Below are positions 21,554 through 32,100 of a DNA stretch of 42,007 nucleotides, piece after piece. Source of the stretch: Bdellovibrionales bacterium (GTDB taxonomy: Bacteria; Bdellovibrionota; UBA1018; JADZFF01); NCBI GenBank assembly GCA_020850015.1, contig JADZFF010000200.1, positions 1 to 42,007 on the forward strand, written 5' to 3'. A program made the translations under genes and the position numbers. The notes beneath the pieces were generated by a model. The model was given only the letters and a program-made list of their open reading frames with translations. It was not told the origin of the DNA and searched no databases. The first letter of the stretch is position 1. Each line of letters starts with the position of its first letter.

Positions 21554-22936
21554 ATGGCGCTAAGCCAGTCCGACAGGATCGCCTTTTCGCGCAAGATCGT
21601 GCAGGCTCCGGTGGAGATCGCCGGCCTGCAAAGCGCCAAGGCACAGACGCAGGCTGACATTGCGGCCGCCCAGCAGCTGGACACTGCGAACAAGGGGCTG
21701 TTTGATCCTGTGAACGCCCTATGCACTTCCTACCAGGCGGAGCGGACCCGCCTTACTGGCGTGACCTATACAACGATGGTCGAGCAGGACCTCGTCGACG
21801 CTGCGAACAGGAAGCTTGGGAACTTCTTTTTCCCGAACCAACCCTCCGTGAGCGTGCCCAGCCTGTCGGGGACGAACAACGTGTGGGTCAACACGCCCCC
21901 GTACGCCAGGACCAAGGCCGTGGGCAAAAATTACGCGGAGGCCTACCCGGGCTCGGCGCCCAAGGAGCAGGACTACATACAGGACGTGCAGGACAAGATC
22001 ACGGCGCTGGGAGCCTTTAGCGCCCTCAAGCTGGGCACTGGGCAGAAGTGCACCACTGGCACGTGCAGCCTGCCGCAGTACGGCAACCAGGTCGACTGCG
22101 AAGCCAACGCGGGCGTGTGGACCCCGGGGGTGGACAATGTGCAGAACGATTCCGCCGTGCACGCCGCCCTAGCCGACCTGGTCGCCGCGGTGCAGGCGTG
22201 GGAGGCCTTTTTGGTGGCCGAGGCCGCCGACGTCAACACCACGGACACGGACCCCACGCGGTCCGCGCAGAACTCGGCCGCCAAGAGCCACATCCTGACC
22301 ACGACCATCGGGGCCATCGACGCATGGCAGGCCCTGTCGGACTTCTATACGGCTCACGGGGAGACGACCTGCGCCGGGTTCAACGCGCTAAATCCAGCCT
22401 CGTTCCCCGCCACGAAGCTCAAGTCGTCCAGCATCACCACCCTGTCTTCCGCCGTCGCCGCGCGGCTGTCCTTTATCACCACCAGGCTTGCCCAGCTGGC
22501 GTCGAACCTGGGGGACGTGGTGCAAAGCGTGTCGACCGGCGCCATCACTTCCAGCACGGGCCTGTACGGCAGGAGGTATTCCCTTCTGTCCCTTCGGGTC
22601 GACACCCTTACCGGCTCTCTTAGTAGGCTGGTGGGGCTGCAGCGCGCGTCTTCCAGCCAGGACTCCCTGATCGCGGGCGTGCAGTCGCAGCTGTCCACGT
22701 ACCAGACCGTACTTGCCGCATCGGCCCTGGCCGCGTCGGCCACGGGCACGCGGGTGGTTCACGTGACGGACGGGTCGCTGTATTCGCCCGGGGACTTTGT
22801 ATACGTATACGCCGAGGGGCAAGAGGAGCTCCCGACCGCGGTGGAGTCCAGGTCGGCCAACATGCTGGTGCTGGGGCGCGAGGTGCCCCAGAACTACCGC
22901 GACGACGTACTCGCCAGGGTGTACAAGCCCCTGTGA
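21554..22936 (+). CDS. virion structural protein, baseplate-associated (460 aa)
   Basis: ATG 21554 (MALSQSDRIAFSRKIVQAPV). The middle is rich in Ala/Ser/Thr helices typical of long helical virion proteins (AAVQAWEAFLVAEAADVNTT, SSAVAARLSFITTRLAQLAS). Residues 160-195 carry a four-cysteine cluster (CTTGTCSLPQYGNQVDCEAN) which could hold a metal or disulfides. The C-terminal 60 residues are strand-rich (RVVHVTDGSLYSPGDFVYVY) and resemble a small beta domain. It sits between spike and wedge genes, so a baseplate role is likely. No family was recognised. It ends convergently with the next gene, four bases apart, with no terminator hairpin. Confidence 0.7.
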   Translation: MALSQSDRIAFSRKIVQAPVEIAGLQSAKAQTQADIAAAQQLDTANKGLFDPVNALCTSYQAERTRLTGVTYTTMVEQDLVDAANRKLGNFFFPNQPSVSVPSLSGTNNVWVNTPPYARTKAVGKNYAEAYPGSAPKEQDYIQDVQDKITALGAFSALKLGTGQKCTTGTCSLPQYGNQVDCEANAGVWTPGVDNVQNDSAVHAALADLVAAVQAWEAFLVAEAADVNTTDTDPTRSAQNSAAKSHILTTTIGAIDAWQALSDFYTAHGETTCAGFNALNPASFPATKLKSSSITTLSSAVAARLSFITTRLAQLASNLGDVVQSVSTGAITSSTGLYGRRYSLLSLRVDTLTGSLSRLVGLQRASSSQDSLIAGVQSQLSTYQTVLAASALAASATGTRVVHVTDGSLYSPGDFVYVYAEGQEELPTAVESRSANMLVLGREVPQNYRDDVLARVYKPL

Positions 22937-22940
22937 GCCG

Positions 22941-23492
22941 CTAGTCCCTGCATGACTCCAGGGCCTCTTCGTCGTAGTGTTCCTGGTGGGTGCGTAGGCA
23001 TTGCGTTGGGATCATGATGGGATGCATGATGGAGGCCGGGCACATGTCGCCAAGGTAGCCCTTGCCCACGTCGTACACCGGGGCATCGTGGGCGTAGTCC
23101 CCGCCGCGGTGATTGTGGGACCTCATGCACAGACAGTGGTTTAGCTCGTGGAACACCAGGGTCCTGCGCTGTTCCTCTCCGGCCCCGTTCCACCACGGAC
23201 CGTAGATGCGCACCTTCAGCGTTCCCAGGGGGCTCCATCGACATATGCCTATGGTATTTTTTCCTAGGCTTTCTTGGGACATGCGCATATCCGTCCTGGC
23301 CAGCTCGTCGGACAGCTTGAGCCCGCGCCGGTTTGCCATCGACATGTACTCGAAGGTATAGGCAAGGAACTCGTCCTCGATCTTTGGCTTGGCCTCGAAC
23401 GGGTTCACGCTCCAGGAGCACCCGGACAGGGCCAAGAGGCCTGCAATGCACGCATTCGACAATCTACGGAGCCGGAGGAGTAAGGTGCCCAC
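22941..23492 (-). CDS. HExxH metallopeptidase lipoprotein (183 aa)
   Basis: Antisense to the tail operon. The start taken is GTG 23492, giving MGTLLLRLRRLSNACIAGLL and then ALSGC, a basic n-region with a lipobox and Cys25 lipidated. TTG 23462 is an alternative with no charged n-region. The zinc motif is HELNHCLCMRSH: HExxH at 115-119 with a third His at 126. A downstream SIMHP at 154-158 resembles the Met-turn of metzincins. Eight cysteines in the mature part suggest disulfides and an extracytoplasmic fold. The likely role is proteolysis in the periplasm or at the cell surface. It overlaps the start of the next plus-strand gene by eight bases. Confidence 0.78.
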   Translation of the reverse strand: MGTLLLRLRRLSNACIAGLLALSGCSWSVNPFEAKPKIEDEFLAYTFEYMSMANRRGLKLSDELARTDMRMSQESLGKNTIGICRWSPLGTLKVRIYGPWWNGAGEEQRRTLVFHELNHCLCMRSHNHRGGDYAHDAPVYDVGKGYLGDMCPASIMHPIMIPTQCLRTHQEHYDEEALESCRD

Positions 23493-26136
23493 CCCCACTA
23501 AATTCGGGTCGTCGACCTCCAGGGTCCCCAATCCAGGCCAAGAAGTGGCCAAGCTTGCGGCCGGCATAGCCGGGGCCGCGCTGCCCACGTCGTCGTCGCC
23601 AACTGAGGTGCCGTGGAGGGGCGCCGGCGCCCCCCGAGACCCTCGCTCCTTCTTCCCGGCCGTAGCTATCGACGGCGACCGGTGGGACAAGCTGTACCCC
23701 TACAGGCTCCTTGTCGTGGACGCCTCGACCCGTCGCGTCGTGGCTCGTGGCGGCGGCACCACTCAGGTCCGCGTCCTGAGCGGGACCAAGCGCAAGGACG
23801 ATGGGAAGGTCCTTACAACCATTTCTTTCGAGCCTATAGGCAAAACCTGGCAGTTTGACCTGCCCATTACCCCCGAGGCGCTCAACATCACCGACGGTTA
23901 CGCCGGCCAGGTCTCGGCCACCCTTCGCGGCGTCTTGGAGGAGCACTCGGGCCTGCGCTTTAAAACGATCACCTTGGAGGGGACCATGGGCGTGTGGCCC
24001 TTCCGGCCCAACCTCACCCCCGAGCCCGGCGCGCCGTCGGTCCTGCAGTCTTTGTTCGGCAGCACCCTAGATCGGGCGAGCAACCTCGTGTCCCAGGTCC
24101 AGAGAACCATCCGGGCCGCCACGTCAAACCATCCAGCCCAGAAGCCGATCACCAACCTGCCCGGCGTCAACGGTGCCCCGCCAAAGGAGAGCACGGGCTG
24201 GTACCAGTCCCAGATGCTGCAGCAGTTCCTCGAGCAGTACGCCGAGGCAAAGACGCGCCCCGAGAACGCCGGCTGGCGCCTTGTGCTTGACATTCCCAAG
24301 CAGAACCAGAGCTTCGTGGTCCACCCCGTGTCCTACAACTGGAGCCAGTCTAAGGAAAGGCCCCTGGAGGTCCGCTACAGGCTGCAGCTGAAGGCCTGGC
24401 GTAGGATCGACCTTGCCAAGCCGGGCGAGCGCGGCGTGGCCCCCGCGGCCACGCCCTTGGAGCCGAACATTTTGCAGCGGATCAACCGCTCGCTTGAGCA
24501 GGCAAGGAGAACGGCCGGTGCGGCCATTAGCTTGATCAAGGCGGTCAGGGCAGACTTCCAGGGGCCCCTGAACACCCTGCGCCAGGTGGCCCTGTTCGCC
24601 AAGGACCTGTCCGGGGTGGCTACGGCCGTCGTGGATCTGCCCAGGCAGATCGTGGGTGACTACAGGTCCGCGATCAAAGAGGGGTTTTCGGCCCTCCCCC
24701 CGGACACCGTCCAGTCCACGAGCTCTGCGGCCACGCGCTCCAGCCTGGCGTCCCTGGCGTCGTCGTCGGCATCCAGGGAGGGCCTGAGCGAGGCCCAGGT
24801 AACTTCCGGGGCTCTGGGGCCATCCCGTAGCCAGCTCCAGTCCCTTGACCCGGTGGATTCGCTCTTTAGCAATCCAGAAGAGAACTTCGACCTGTTCAAT
24901 CTGGTTCAGGCCTCCCAGCTGAGGCTAACGCCGGAGCAGCAGGATAGGATCGACGAGGCCGTGGAGGACGCAAGGTCCCTTACTGTCGAAGAGATCCGCC
25001 TCGCCAGGAGCGAGATCATGACCCTGGCAGGCGACATCGCCAATAGGTTCGGAGCTGGCAACCAGGAGTTCAGCGACACCTACGGGCGTCCGGCCCCAAC
25101 GGAGCGCGCCCAGCCCATGACCCCCGAGGAATTCGCCGTGTTGGCGGACCTATACGAGGCGGCGGCGGCCATGGACCTGCTCGCGTCGAGCTACCAGCTG
25201 GACGACGACCGCGCGGCCAGCGCCATGGAGTACGCCGATGGCCTGGCCGAGGACGGCGGGGTACCCTTCTCTGTGCCGCAGTCGAAGGTGCTTGTGCCAG
25301 TGCCCCTGGGCGCCACCATGGAAAAGATCGCACTCAGATACCTGGGGAACCCCCAGAGGTGGGCGGAGATCGCCGTGCTGAACGGGCTCAGCGAGCCGTA
25401 CATCGACGAGGAGGGCTTCTCCCTGCCCCTGCTGTCCAACGGTGACGGCCGCCAGGTCGTGGTGGCCGACGCCATGACGGTAACCGCGGGCCAGAGGGTT
25501 GCGATCAGGTCCTCGGCGCAGCCCGAGACGGTGCGAAGGGTGCTCGAGATGAAAAGGGTCAACGAGGGCAGCGTACTCATCACCCTGGACGGCCTGGCCA
25601 ACCTGTCGGCCTACACGCTGTCCGACGGTGCGTACGTGCAGGCGTACCTGCCGGGCACAGTAAACAGCCAGTCGCGTATCTGGGTGCCCAGCGACCTCTC
25701 CCCGGCATCGGATGAGCCCAGGGTAAGGGAGGTCCCGGCCTCCAGGGAGGACCCCTTGGCCGGGCTATCTGGGGTGGACTGGATGCTGGACGAGTACGGA
25801 GACCTGGCCCGGACCGGCCAGGGCGACATTCGCCTGACTTGGGGCATGCAGAACCTGGTCCAGGGCCTCAAGATCATGCTGCTGACCAGGAGGGGAACGC
25901 TGATCACGCACCCCGACTTCGGGCTCTCCATCGGGGCGGGCGAGAGCTCGGCCGACTTCGATGCGGCAGAGACCTACCGCGCCCTGGACGAGCTGGTCTC
26001 TTCCGACCCGCGGTTTGATGGCCTTTCCTCTCTTAGGGTGGACCTCGACGGGCCCGAGCTGAGGGTCAGCATGTCGGTGCTGCTGTCGAACGGCTCCGGG
26101 GTGTTCCCGCTGGGTTTCGTCCTGCCCGCGGCGTAG
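23485..26136 (+). CDS. baseplate protein: LysM-like plus gp25-like fusion (883 aa)
   Basis: The start is GTG 23485 (VPTPTKFGSSTSRVPNPGQE), with GGAGGAG four bases upstream. Residues about 70-180 form a beta-rich domain (TTISFEPIGKTWQFDLPITP, then LRFKTITLEGTMGVW) like phage baseplate proteins that flank LysM domains. Residues about 593-660 are LysM-like (LGATMEKIALRYLGNPQRWA, then LNGLSEPYIDEEG). Residues about 758-883 are a GPW/gp25-like wedge domain (TWGMQNLVQGLKIMLLTRRG, then HPDFG), with SDPRF near the usual EPR site. In T4 gp53 and gp25 are separate; here they appear joined. A Ser-rich disordered linker (SSASREGLSEA) lies near 425-450. The wedge assignment is strong. Confidence 0.85.
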   Translation: MPTPTKFGSSTSRVPNPGQEVAKLAAGIAGAALPTSSSPTEVPWRGAGAPRDPRSFFPAVAIDGDRWDKLYPYRLLVVDASTRRVVARGGGTTQVRVLSGTKRKDDGKVLTTISFEPIGKTWQFDLPITPEALNITDGYAGQVSATLRGVLEEHSGLRFKTITLEGTMGVWPFRPNLTPEPGAPSVLQSLFGSTLDRASNLVSQVQRTIRAATSNHPAQKPITNLPGVNGAPPKESTGWYQSQMLQQFLEQYAEAKTRPENAGWRLVLDIPKQNQSFVVHPVSYNWSQSKERPLEVRYRLQLKAWRRIDLAKPGERGVAPAATPLEPNILQRINRSLEQARRTAGAAISLIKAVRADFQGPLNTLRQVALFAKDLSGVATAVVDLPRQIVGDYRSAIKEGFSALPPDTVQSTSSAATRSSLASLASSSASREGLSEAQVTSGALGPSRSQLQSLDPVDSLFSNPEENFDLFNLVQASQLRLTPEQQDRIDEAVEDARSLTVEEIRLARSEIMTLAGDIANRFGAGNQEFSDTYGRPAPTERAQPMTPEEFAVLADLYEAAAAMDLLASSYQLDDDRAASAMEYADGLAEDGGVPFSVPQSKVLVPVPLGATMEKIALRYLGNPQRWAEIAVLNGLSEPYIDEEGFSLPLLSNGDGRQVVVADAMTVTAGQRVAIRSSAQPETVRRVLEMKRVNEGSVLITLDGLANLSAYTLSDGAYVQAYLPGTVNSQSRIWVPSDLSPASDEPRVREVPASREDPLAGLSGVDWMLDEYGDLARTGQGDIRLTWGMQNLVQGLKIMLLTRRGTLITHPDFGLSIGAGESSADFDAAETYRALDELVSSDPRFDGLSSLRVDLDGPELRVSMSVLLSNGSGVFPLGFVLPAA

Positions 26137-26176
26137 CCATTTCCTCAGGAAGAGAATCTTAGGGCCGAGGCTGGAC

Positions 26177-29100
26177 ATGGCTGAGATCCCTACTATCAAG
26201 AGTTACGAGCAGTTACTTGGTGAGATGCTCGCCAGCTACAGGAACCGTGTGGGTGTTCGGGGCCTGCAGGTGGGTAGCGCTGTCGTTTCTTATTTTGAGG
26301 TAGTGGCGTTGTACACCGCACGCGCAAGCGGTGACAACCTAGCGGTGCTCAGTGCCAACTCCGTGGACAGGGCCACGGGCGAGACCCTCAGGCGGATCGC
26401 GGTCAGCGAGAGGATCGTGCCGTTCCCGGCCCGGGTGGCCACTGGCGAGGTCCGCGTCATCGACACGTCCTTCCAGAAGCTGTCCACAAAAGTGTACGCC
26501 GGTACCAAGCCCCCGAACGCAGGCTCCACCTCCGTGAACGTCAGCGATACGGCTGGCTGGCCGGCCTCGGGGCAGGTGTACCTCGGCAGGGGTACCCTCA
26601 ATGTGGAGGGCCCGCTCGCCTATACGTCGATCACCCCGGTGGGAGGCTATTTCAGGCTCAACCTGGCCTCGGCCACCTCCAGGTTCCATAACGTGGGCGA
26701 GACGGTGGTGCTTGCCCAGGGGGGCAACCGTGTAGTTCCGGCCCAGACGGCCGTCCGCGCTCCGGCCAGTGGCGCCGAGGAGGAGGTCCGGTACAGCACC
26801 GTGACCCAGGCGGTGTTGCTAGACGGGGAAACCGAGGTCTCGGGCGTCAGGGTCAGCGCCCAGGAGCCGGGGGCCAAGGGCAACGCGGTACGCGGTGCGG
26901 TGCGTGAGTTCGTCAGCGAGCCCTTCGCCGGGGCCACCGTCGTCAACGACTCCGCCTTCGCCAACGGCAGGGACTCCGAGACCGACGAGGAGATCCGGGA
27001 ACGGATCAAGAAGACTAGGCTTAGCCGTGGGCTGGGTACCGCCACGGCCATCAAGAGCCTGACGCTGGGCGCCACCCCGTCGGACGAGCAGGCTACGGTC
27101 ATCAGCAACGAGATCGTCAGCGACGCGGACAGCGCGACGCTGTTCGTGGACGACGGCACCGTCTACGAGGAGAAGACCCGCGGCGTGGGTGTCGAGCTGA
27201 TCGTGGACGGCGCGCTGGGCGGCGAGTCAAGGTTCCAGCTTGCCACCGGCGGCAGGCAGGCGTCGGTGGCCAGGGCGTTCCTGCAGTCCACGTCCGACGG
27301 CCCATACGACGTTCGCGGCGGCGACCGGCTGGCCGTGAGCGTGGGCGGGGAGACTTACGAGCACACCTTCTCCGACGGCGACTTCCAGGCCCCCGGCGGC
27401 GCCACGGCCTACGAGCTGGCTGCGAGCATCAACTCGAACAGCTCGCTTGGGTTCGAGGCCATGACTTCGGGTGGCGGCAAGAGACTTGTGATCCAAGCTA
27501 AGGCCGAGGAGTTCGACTACCTGCAGGCCGTGGACCCCACCTCGGGCAGGGATGCCGCGCTCCTGGTGGCCCTTCCGTCCTCCGAGCAGCAGACCCTCAG
27601 GCTGTACAAGAACAAGCGGCCGCTGGTCAAGGATGGGCGCGTGGCCTCCGTGGTCACCGAGGAGCAGGCCGATTGGTCTCCCGCCATCGCCACGGGCGAC
27701 ACCTTGGTGCTGGCGGTGGACGGCACGGCCCCCATCACCTACACGGTGCTTGACGCGGACTTCGTTGCGGAGGGCACGCATACCACCGTGTCCTCGTCCA
27801 ATACGCTCGAGAGCTGGGCCGCCGTGCTGAACGCGAAGCTGACAGGGGTGACGGTGTCTGTGTTCGGCGAGCAGCTGCGCTTGGCCAGCAACCTGGGTGC
27901 CAACAACCGCTCGAAAGTGGAGGTCGTGGCCTCCTCTACGTTGGTGACGAAGGGCATGTTCTCCGTGGCCAAGGGGCTGTCAAGCCAGGGCCAGGGCAGC
28001 GATTACTCGATGTCGCGCAATACGGCCCAGGTACGGCTCAGCGTGCCCCTGGTGGCGGGCGACGAGCTGACGGCCGGCACTGAGGACACCGAGGCCAGGG
28101 TAGAAGGCAGCGCCGTGCTGGGCGGCACGGCCACGCTGCCCGCCGACGGCTACCTGTGGCTGCTCCAGGACTCCCCCGGCGCGGCTCTGGTGTCGGTGGG
28201 GACCTCTTCCGGCTCGTTGATCGCGGTGTCCAAGCCATCGGCCGATGTGGTGCGTTACTCCTCCAGCGTGGGGTCTGCCTTCTCCTCCGTGCAAGTGGGC
28301 GACTACCTGATCGTGTGGAGCGCCGAGCTGTCCGCGCCCAACAGGCTCGAGGGCCGCGTGGCGGCCGTCACTGGCTCTACGGTCGACATGAAGGTCACGC
28401 CGGCCGAGTACGCCGCCGCGGTGGTCGAGAGCGGCATCGCGTTCGCCGAGGGCCTGGTCGCGCTGCGGTCCGCTGTTCCCCCGCAGAAGTTCAAGATGGT
28501 CTCCGGGTCCAGGACCCTGACGTCCATTAGGCAGGAGCTGCAGGGCCAGTCCGAGACCCTGCGATTCTCTGTCGTTGACGACGAGAGGTTGGTCGTGTCC
28601 ACGAACACACGCGCCCCCTCGCTTGGGCGCCTGCTCGTGGTTACGGCGGATTCGTCTGGAGCCCTGGTCGGACTGGTGCCCGGCGACGAGTCCGCTAGTC
28701 AGGGCTCGCTCGCTGGTGCCGTAGCCACGTCTGCCCCCGAGGCCGACATGCCGCTGTTCGTCCACACCGGGGTGGCCGCCCCCGGGTACAGCGCCGATCC
28801 CCCGAACTCGTTCGTGGCCTCCGTGGTCACAGACCAGGACCTGGACGCCCTGGGCATGGGCCCGAATCACCTCCTCAAGGCCCTGCATCCGTACGGAGGC
28901 GTCGACGACGCGCAGCCCGCCGGGGAGGCCGTGCAGGTTTCAGGCCTGTCCGGCACCACCGCTACACTGCACTCCGACAGGCTGCTCCGGCGCCTGCGGG
29001 AGGACGACCGGGTGTACTCGGCCTCCCCGCTGGACTTCGGACACGCGGACACCGTTGTCGCGGTGCTCGATGGGGACGCTGGAGGCAAGTCCTTCGAGGT

Positions 29101-32100
29101 ACAGCTCTACAGGCGCCTTGCGGCCAACAACACCCACGCCTCCAGTGCCACCCTGTTCAACGCTTACGACCTGGAGCAGGGCCCCACGGCATCGCTGGCG
29201 GACTCCTTCGGCTCGTCCTACGATTTTTCTGGGCACAAACTGCTCATGAGGGCAAGGAAGGTGCTGGACCACTCGGCGGCCCAGGACGCTGTGCTGTACA
29301 GGAGCGCCCGGTGGGGCGCTTCCGGCGACAAGCTGACCGTGGGCTACGATTACCCATCCGCGCCCGACAGCCCGATCGCCCACACTATCGATGTCGGCGC
29401 CACCGTCGACGTCAGGATCAGGCCACGTTCCGGCCCGGCCGTTGCCACGTCCGTGGATGGGACCACCAAGTGGAACGTGACGATCACCCCCAACACTCCC
29501 GTGGCCGGCGTGAGCCAGGTGACCTACACCTGGTCGGGCGTCGGAACCGCCCCCGCGCTGGGCTCGCTTTCTGGCGGAGAGTACGTGAACATCGGCGCGT
29601 CCTCCGGCTTCGACTCCGCGAACACGGGCGTGTACAGGCTCAGCACCGAGGTGGGCTTCACCCCCACGGCCACGAGCTTCACCGTGGTAAGGCCGAACGG
29701 CGCGGCGGTGGCGGAAAGCGGCGTGTCCACCCTGGTGGCAGACTCTGTTTCCTTCTACGACAACGACCCCACCACCGCGGCCGAAGTCGTGGAGTACGTC
29801 CAGGGTGCGCTGGGCGACTACGTGGAGGCCGAGCTGGTCGACGACTCGGGGACCTCTGGCTCCGGCGTTATTAGCAGGAGCACCTACGAGGACAGCGACT
29901 TCGCGTTCGCGTCGGTCCAGCTTGTTGACGGAGTGAACTGGGTCCTTTCGAGTGGCCTGGGCGCCTCGCCGCAGTTCACCCTCAAGGAGCCCCTGGCCCT
30001 CCCCACGGACGTAGGCTATGACTTTCGCGACGGCGAGGAGTGCAGGATCGTCCCGTGTACCCCCGCCCAAGTGGCTAGGTTCATGAACGTACTGGCCGTG
30101 ACGGGGCTCAGCACCCTGGCCGACGTGAGGCTCAGCGAGCGCTCGTCCGCGGTGGAGATCGCCACCAAGACCCCGGGCAGCGAGGGATCGGTGCAGGTGG
30201 TGGGCAGCGCCGGATCGTCGGCCGCCGCGGCGGTGTTTGGCTCGGCCTCGCGCGTCGACAACCAGCTCATGAAGCTGGCCATTCCCTCCGAGGCCGAGGT
30301 GGGGCTACATGGGGACCAGTGGGTCAGGGTCTACGCGACGGAGCGCCAGGCGAAGCCCACTGGCGTGTCGGCCGCCACCAGCGTCACGATCGACTCCGGC
30401 GTGCCGTCTGCCGGCAAGTCCACCGTATTCCTCACGGGCCGCGAGCTGTCCGACCGGTACTTCGGCAAGCCCAGGCACCACGTCCGCTCCCGTGGCAGGA
30501 CCTTCCGCGTCGAGCGCCAGGGACGATTCGTTTGCTTTTCTTGGAACGGGTCGGGCTCTTCCCCGGCGCTGAGGAAGGCCTCCATTGCCCTGGACGACTC
30601 GGGCGGCGGAACCCTCAACGTGGGCCTGGTGGGAGGCACCGACGAGGCCGAGTACATACTGCTCACCGGCGACGCGAACTTCTCGGAGCTGTCCATCGGG
30701 GACCTGCTGACGGTGTCTGGCCTGAGCACTCCCGGCAACAACGGCACCTTCCTGGTCACGGGCGTGTCCTCCGATGGCCGCCGGGCCCGCGTGCTGAACC
30801 CGGACGCCGAGAGCCTGCACTCGTCGGGCTCATTCACCATCACGGACAACGCGGACGTCGCCGGCGACGACTTCACTGTGGACGGCACTACGCTGGAGGC
30901 CGGCGTGGACTTCCCCGTGGGCGCCACGGCGGACGACACGGCCGCCAACCTGGCCGCCGCCATCGGGGCCATCTCCGGGGTCTCGGCGTCGTCGTCAGGC
31001 CCCACGGCCACCGTGGTGGCCGACGTGCCCGAGGCCTCCATATCAATTTCCTACACCAACAACGTGGGCCTGGCCGGAGCCACGGTCAGCGGTGCCGCCC
31101 TGGTGGGCGAGTCCTTCTCCGCCGGGGACTTCTCGGCCTCCACGGAAGTGTCCGAGGGAGACCAGGTGGTGGTGGGGGCGCCCTTTGCGGTGTTGAACCG
31201 AGGAAAGTTCCGGGTGGTGCGCAGGTTCAACGATTCGTTTTACATCGAGAACGACTCCGCCGTCGAGGAAGAGGTGCTGCTGTCGGATTCGCTGCTTGCC
31301 CTGTCCTACAATGGCACCACACAGTTCAACGTGGACGCCTCCTCCAACTCGCTCCTGCTGTCCTGGAACGGCACCGGCACGGAACCCACCCTTGGACTCG
31401 CACGCCCCGGAGACGTGGTTAGGCTAGGCACGGACTTTGCCCTCGCCAACAGGGGCGACTTCATGGTCCTCCGTTCGTCGCCCAAGCTGCAAGAAGTTAC
31501 GTTGGTCACGACACCGTCGGGGGCGCAGATCACTGGCGGCCAGAGGTTCCACCTGTCGGCGGCCAACGACTCCCCCCTGTACTACGTGTGGTACCGGGTG
31601 GACGGCGTCGGCGTGGACCCCGCGCCGGGCGGGCGCACGGGCGTGCAGGCCAATATCAACTCTTCCGATTCGGCCGCCGCCGTGGCGCTGGCCACCGCCG
31701 CTGCGCTCGACGCACTGGCGGACTTCGTGGCGGTTAGCAATGGCGCCGTGGTCACCGTGACCAATAGCGGCTACGGCCCCGCCACCGACGCCGCCAACGT
31801 GGACGTCGGTGGCACGTTCTCCGCGGTCGTCAAGGTGCAGGGCACCAGGACCTTCCTGGAGGCCGTGAACCCCGCGGCGGCCACGGAGGCAGGCGTGCTC
31901 GTCACGGACGTCCTCGAGGTGCACAGGCCGGCCCTGAACTTCTGGGAGTACGACGCCACCCTGCCGGGCGACTCGCTGGTCTTGTCGGGAACCGCCCTCC
32001 CGCAGGGCGCGGTGGGCTCCTGGTCTGTGGACGAGGTGCTGTCCCGTGACTCGGCCGTGGTCGTGGGCACGCCTGCCTCCGCGTTCCAGGTCTCGCTGGC

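Noticed and set aside
22930-22945. Possible terminator between convergent genes
   Set aside because: The two stops are only four bases apart and no stem-loop with a T-run could be read.
22894-23451. 185-codon minus-strand frame overlapping the metallopeptidase
   Set aside because: Different frame from HELNH; no signal peptide or motif, basic low-complexity composition.
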